A stretch of DNA of 40,809 nt from DATKPE01 sp035524335 (GTDB lineage: Bacteria; Bacteroidota; Ignavibacteria; UBA10030; SZUA-254): positions 1-40,809 of the forward strand of contig DATKPE010000032.1 in assembly GCA_035524335.1 (NCBI GenBank). Reading direction: 5' to 3'. This document shows positions 40,784 through 40,809 of this stretch, one piece after another. How positions within the stretch are numbered: position 1 is the first letter of the stretch; each line of letters opens with the position of its first letter. The notes beneath the pieces were generated by a model. The model had not been told where the DNA came from. It saw only the letters and a list, made by a program, of their open reading frames with translations, and did not search any database. The translations under genes and the position numbers were made by a program.

Positions 40784-40809
40784 AATTCTACTATTCGAAT
40801 AGTAGAATT
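40784..40809. repeat. 26-bp perfect palindrome at the window edge
   Basis: AATTCTACTATTC followed by its exact reverse complement GAATAGTAGAATT. It reaches the last base of the window and may extend further. A TATAAAAT lies about 40 bases upstream, so it could be an operator of a gene starting outside the window. Confidence 0.7.

Overview
The window is about 40.8 kb of mostly GC-rich bacterial chromosome in which nearly every gene reads rightwards. Two large secreted beta-propeller proteins end in type IX secretion (T9SS) type A sorting domains with the YPNPFNP/FPNPFNP signature. That signature places the host in the Fibrobacteres-Chlorobi-Bacteroidetes group. High GC, frequent clear Shine-Dalgarno sites (AAGGAG, GGAGG) and propeller-plus-sorting-domain proteins fit an Ignavibacteria/Chlorobi-side lineage better than classical Bacteroidia. 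This placement is inference; no rRNA or marker phylogeny is available here.

Layout. 1-5.6 kb: the end of an unknown gene, a secreted S41-like peptidase with TPRs, a VOC protein, a DUF1801 protein and a secreted class C beta-lactamase-type serine hydrolase. 5.6-10.4 kb: a broken HEFGH-motif gene, three SRPBCC/AHSA1 proteins (two in a leftward ArsR operon), two small membrane proteins, a TraB/GumN-like secreted protein and a degraded second DUF1801 copy. 10.4-17.8 kb: a lipoprotein, an 803-residue CBM20-like/7TM/PP2C sensor phosphatase, an alpha/beta hydrolase, a methyltransferase, a DUF5829-like protein and an arylamine N-acetyltransferase. 17.8-30 kb: two 14-blade propellers with T9SS tails, an erythromycin-esterase/ChaN-fold protein, a DHFR/RibD-like reductase, an outer-membrane barrel, and DUF1761, DUF4386, cupin and PhnB-like proteins. 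30-39.2 kb: katG, a DUF3224 protein, a paralogue of the ChaN-fold protein, a secreted amidohydrolase, asnA, an isoaspartyl peptidase/asparaginase and an RsmB-type rRNA methyltransferase.

39.2-40.8 kb is visibly more AT-rich and looks mobile: an IS1-type transposase, an excisionase-like HTH protein, an unusual long-variable-arm tRNA with a UAU anticodon, and a 26-bp palindrome at the window edge.

Most genes are single, self-contained functions for detoxification, antibiotic modification or stress (VOC x2, beta-lactamase-like, NAT, DHFR-like, KatG, SRPBCC x3, DUF1801, DUF3224), interleaved with secreted proteins. Housekeeping genes appear only near the right end (asnA, asparaginase, rRNA methyltransferase). 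Several gene remnants (5.6, 10.2, possibly 3.5, 16.5 and 22.7 kb) point to active turnover. A promoter-like pattern, TTG/TTTG-N20-TAnnnT, recurs before about a dozen transcription units and gives a working picture of their starts. Two units, arsR and the HTH gene, appear to be leaderless.
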